This document shows positions 61,666 to 64,000 of a stretch of 64,000 nucleotides of DNA, piece after piece. The stretch comes from Rubrivirga marina (GTDB taxonomy: Bacteria > Bacteroidota > Rhodothermia > Rhodothermales > Rubricoccaceae). Position numbers and translations under genes: made by a program. Each line of letters opens with the position of its first letter. Within the stretch, counting starts at the first letter, position 1. The stretch lies in NCBI RefSeq assembly GCF_002283365.1, contig NZ_MQWD01000001.1, positions 3,483,951 through 3,547,950 of the forward strand, given 5' to 3'. The notes under the pieces were generated by a model. The model saw only the letters and a program-made list of their open reading frames with translations, was not told the DNA's origin and did no database searches.

Positions 61666-61693
61666 CGCCCGCCTCGACGCCGAGGCGGGCGGG
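61666..61693. terminator. 12-bp hairpin after serS
   Basis: CCGCCCGCCTCG (61666-61677) and CGAGGCGGGCGG (61682-61693) with loop ACGC, 14 bp after the serS stop. Best terminator candidate of the recurring palindrome family, though no T-run follows. Confidence 0.65.
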
Positions 61694-61803
61694 GTTGCGC
61701 AGCAGCCCCAGCGCTTCTTCGGCGGCAACGGGGGGTACAAATCGCAGCGGCGCTTGCGTCGGGGCTACACTGGCCGATGCCCTGGCCGACCGCCCCGACC
61801 CCG

Positions 61804-63450
61804 ATGGACCGCCGCGCCTTCTTTCGACCGAGCCGCCGCTCCGGCGCGCCTCCCCTTTTCGAGGTCCTCCCCGGCGTGTTCGCCGACGGGTCCCGCGTCC
61901 GGTGGGACTACGCCGCCGCGCGACCGGCCCCGTTGGCCTCGGCACGGACCGCGAGCCGGTCGCCCCTCCCTGCCGCGGCCGACCTCTCGCCGTACGCCCC
62001 GTCCGACGCCGCGCCGTGGGACGCGCGGCGCGCACGGCACCTCCTCCGGCGCACCGGCGTCGCCGCGATGCCCGTGAGCGTCGAGTGGGCGCTGTCGGGC
62101 TCCCCCACTGAGACCGTCGACGCCATCCTCGACGGGGCCCTCGCGCTCGGCCCGACGCCCAGGCCCCTGTGGTACAACCGCGTTCCGCCGCACTGGTCGG
62201 AACCCAGCCCCATCCAGGACGCCTTCTGGGACGAGAACTGGCAGTGGCACGACGTGTGGCGCGATGACGTCCTGCGCGACCTCATGGGCGTCGATGACCC
62301 GGAGCCGGGGGCCGAGGCCGCGCGGGCGTTCCGCCACCGGCTCACGGTCATGTGGCACAACCACTTCGTCACCCACTTCGAGAGCTACAATCTCGCGCCG
62401 TGGCTCGCCCGCTACTGGCGCACGCTTGAGCGCCACGCCCTCGGTGACATCCGGGCGTTCGTCCACGAAGTTGGACTGAGCCCGGCCATGCTCGTCTACC
62501 TCAACGGGGCCGACAACCGCGCCGAGGCGCCCAACGAGAACTACGCACGGGAGCTCCTGGAGCTGTTCACGACGGGAATCACGGGCCCCGACGGCGCGCC
62601 GAACTACACGCAGGCTGACATCACCGAGATCTCCCGCGCGCTCACCGGCTACGGCGTCGACTTCTACGGCCAGACGCCTACGCCACTCGAAGCCGTCTTC
62701 GTCCCGGACTGGCACGACGACGGCGAGAAGACGATCCTCGGCCAGACCGGGCCGTGGGGCTACGACGACGTGGTCCGCATCGTGTTCGAGGAGCGGGCGC
62801 CGCAGATCGCCCACCGCGTCGCCGCGCTCCTGTACCGCGAGTTCGTCTACGACGTGCCGCACCCCGAGGTCGTGAGCGCCCTCGCCGGGACGATCCTGGC
62901 CGACGACTTCGTGGTCGAGGGGGCCGTCCGCCAGCTGCTCCGGAGCGCCCACTTCTTCGACGCCGCCACGCTCGGCGCACGCGTCCGGAGCCCCCTCGAG
63001 CACAACGTGGGCGCCTACCGCGAGGTCGGCGCGCGGCCGTCGCCGGACGACGACTTCCTCGGGGCGGTGTGGTGGATGATGCACCTCGAAGGCCAGTCCC
63101 TCTTCAAGCCGCCGACGGTCGCGGGCTGGCCCGGCGGGCGCGACTGGCTCGACACGGGCCGCCTCGCCACGCGCTGGGAGTACACGTCGTGGGTCCAATG
63201 GTGGAACGTCGACTACCGCGCCCTCGCCCTCACCATGCCTGAGCCCTGGAACGCCGCCGCGCTCGCGGCGGACCTTGCCGACGCGCTCCTCGGCGTCCCG
63301 CTCCCCCAGGACGAGAAAGCGGCGCTCACCGAACTGCTCCTCAACGGGCTGCCGCCCTACGAGTGGAGCCCGATCACGCCGGGCGCCGAGAGCCGGATCC
63401 GCGGGCTCGTCGCCCACCTCTTCCGTCTTCCTGAGTTCCAGCTGAGCTAG
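61804..63450 (+). CDS. DUF1800 family protein
   Basis: 548 residues from ATG 61804; in-frame ATG 61777 adds nine. N-terminus MDRRAFFRPSRR is Tat-like but lacks a good hydrophobic core. Family segments: ARHLLRRTGVAAM, FWDENWQWHDVWRDD, LTVMWHNHFVTHFESYNLAP, NENYARELLELFTTG, NYTQADITEISRALTGYG, FVPDWHDDGEKTILG. Divergent from the 8503-10251 paralogue. Its DUF1501 partner starts 2 bp after the stop. Confidence 0.9.
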   Translation: MDRRAFFRPSRRSGAPPLFEVLPGVFADGSRVRWDYAAARPAPLASARTASRSPLPAAADLSPYAPSDAAPWDARRARHLLRRTGVAAMPVSVEWALSGSPTETVDAILDGALALGPTPRPLWYNRVPPHWSEPSPIQDAFWDENWQWHDVWRDDVLRDLMGVDDPEPGAEAARAFRHRLTVMWHNHFVTHFESYNLAPWLARYWRTLERHALGDIRAFVHEVGLSPAMLVYLNGADNRAEAPNENYARELLELFTTGITGPDGAPNYTQADITEISRALTGYGVDFYGQTPTPLEAVFVPDWHDDGEKTILGQTGPWGYDDVVRIVFEERAPQIAHRVAALLYREFVYDVPHPEVVSALAGTILADDFVVEGAVRQLLRSAHFFDAATLGARVRSPLEHNVGAYREVGARPSPDDDFLGAVWWMMHLEGQSLFKPPTVAGWPGGRDWLDTGRLATRWEYTSWVQWWNVDYRALALTMPEPWNAAALAADLADALLGVPLPQDEKAALTELLLNGLPPYEWSPITPGAESRIRGLVAHLFRLPEFQLS

Positions 63451-63452
63451 CG

Positions 63453-64000
63453 ATGTGCCACCACCCGACCGGCCGCGCCATCGCGCTCCAGCACGGCGCC
63501 GCGCACGACCACGACCACGCCGCCTGGACCCGGCGCGACTTCCTCGTCCGCTCCGGGCTCGCGGCGGTCGGCAGCGCCGTCGCCGTCGGGGGTGCCCCGG
63601 CCCGTGCCCTCGCGCCGACGTCACTGGTGTCCGCGCTCGGACGCGTCGAGACCGACCGGGTGCTCGTCCTGATCCAGCTCCAGGGCGGCAACGACGGGCT
63701 CAACACCATCGTGCCGTACCGGAACGACCTCTACGGTGCCGCCCGCCCGACGCTCCGGCTCCGCGCCGCCGACGTGCTCGACCTCGACGGCGACCACGGG
63801 CTCCACGCGTCGCTCGCCCCGCTCCGCCGGTTCTGGGACGAGGGCCACCTCGGCATCGTCCGGAGCGTGGGCTACCCCGACCAGGACCTCTCGCACTTCC
63901 GAGGGACCGACGTCTGGCTCTCCGGCTCCCCCGCCGACGAGGTCTGGCAGACGGGCTGGGCCGGCCGGACGCTCGCGCCCTCGTTCCCCGACTTCGCCAC
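63453..64000 (+). CDS. DUF1501 family protein, Tat-exported (3' end outside window)
   Basis: At least 182 residues, cut by the right edge. The N-terminus has a His-rich start (CHHPTGRAIALQHGAAHDHD), then the Tat motif TRRDFLVRSGLAAVGSAVAV; family segments LVLIQLQGGNDGLNTIVPY, HASLAPLRRFWDEGHLGIVR and YPDQDLSHFRGTDVWLSG. Partner of the preceding DUF1800 gene. The early Cys-His-His run before the Tat signal is unusual. Confidence 0.9.
   Translation, partial: MCHHPTGRAIALQHGAAHDHDHAAWTRRDFLVRSGLAAVGSAVAVGGAPARALAPTSLVSALGRVETDRVLVLIQLQGGNDGLNTIVPYRNDLYGAARPTLRLRAADVLDLDGDHGLHASLAPLRRFWDEGHLGIVRSVGYPDQDLSHFRGTDVWLSGSPADEVWQTGWAGRTLAPSFPDFA

Noticed and set aside
1-64000. tRNA, rRNA, CRISPR array, prophage or integrase genes
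   Set aside because: Looked for tRNA-like TTCGAATC signatures, regularly spaced repeats and tyrosine recombinase motifs on both strands; none were convincing.

Overview
The window is a coding-dense, very GC-rich (about 70 percent) bacterial chromosome segment. The proteins (S9 DPP-IV-like peptidase, DUF1800/DUF1501 pairs, AGCS and NhaC/NhaD-type antiporters, many Cys-lipoproteins with short N-termini), the lack of Shine-Dalgarno motifs, and a TATCTTGG-type promoter box resembling the Bacteroidota -7 element suggest a Rhodothermota/Bacteroidota relative (for example the marine Rubricoccaceae). That placement is inference. I see no rRNA, tRNA or CRISPR array.

Layout. 1-5 kb (minus strand): ribosomal protein S1 (cut by the left edge), cytidylate kinase and a secreted dipeptidyl-peptidase. 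5-12.8 kb: a lipoprotein, a two-component system, a DUF1800-DUF1501 export pair, hisI and another lipoprotein. 12.8-17.1 kb is the accessory island: a PLP decarboxylase whose stop codon comes from a decayed IS end, then two gene cassettes separated by genuine-looking integron attC sites on the minus strand, with an IS481-family element (about 1.3 kb) inserted in the last codons of one cassette gene. No integron integrase is present, so this looks like a CALIN (attC cluster lacking an integrase).

17.2-21.5 kb: a large family GH15/63-like glycosidase, superoxide dismutase and a PH-like protein. 21.5-30.1 kb: a complex I membrane-arm operon nuoJKLM-[Na+/H+ antiporter]-[pterin dehydratase]-nuoN, without nuoA-I. 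30-43.7 kb: a flippase-like protein, a DUF72 protein, a helix-hairpin-helix protein, YceH, an RluA-type pseudouridine synthase, NhaC, uracil phosphoribosyltransferase, an alanine/glycine symporter, FtsE, a methyltransferase and PdxA. 43.8-54.4 kb: leucyl aminopeptidase, NrnA-type DHH phosphoesterase, NDH-2, envelope proteins, RseP, Dxr and a large TPR protein. 54.5-64 kb: a secreted protein, an acyltransferase, a thioesterase, a B12-binding mutase domain, an SDR, SerS, and a second DUF1800-DUF1501 pair that runs off the right edge.

Genome-scale signals: leaders before start codons are C/T-rich and not purine-rich; a palindrome of the type GCCTCGGCGCCGAGGC recurs between genes; two copies of a longer intergenic inverted repeat and two G-rich heptamer tandem repeats are present.
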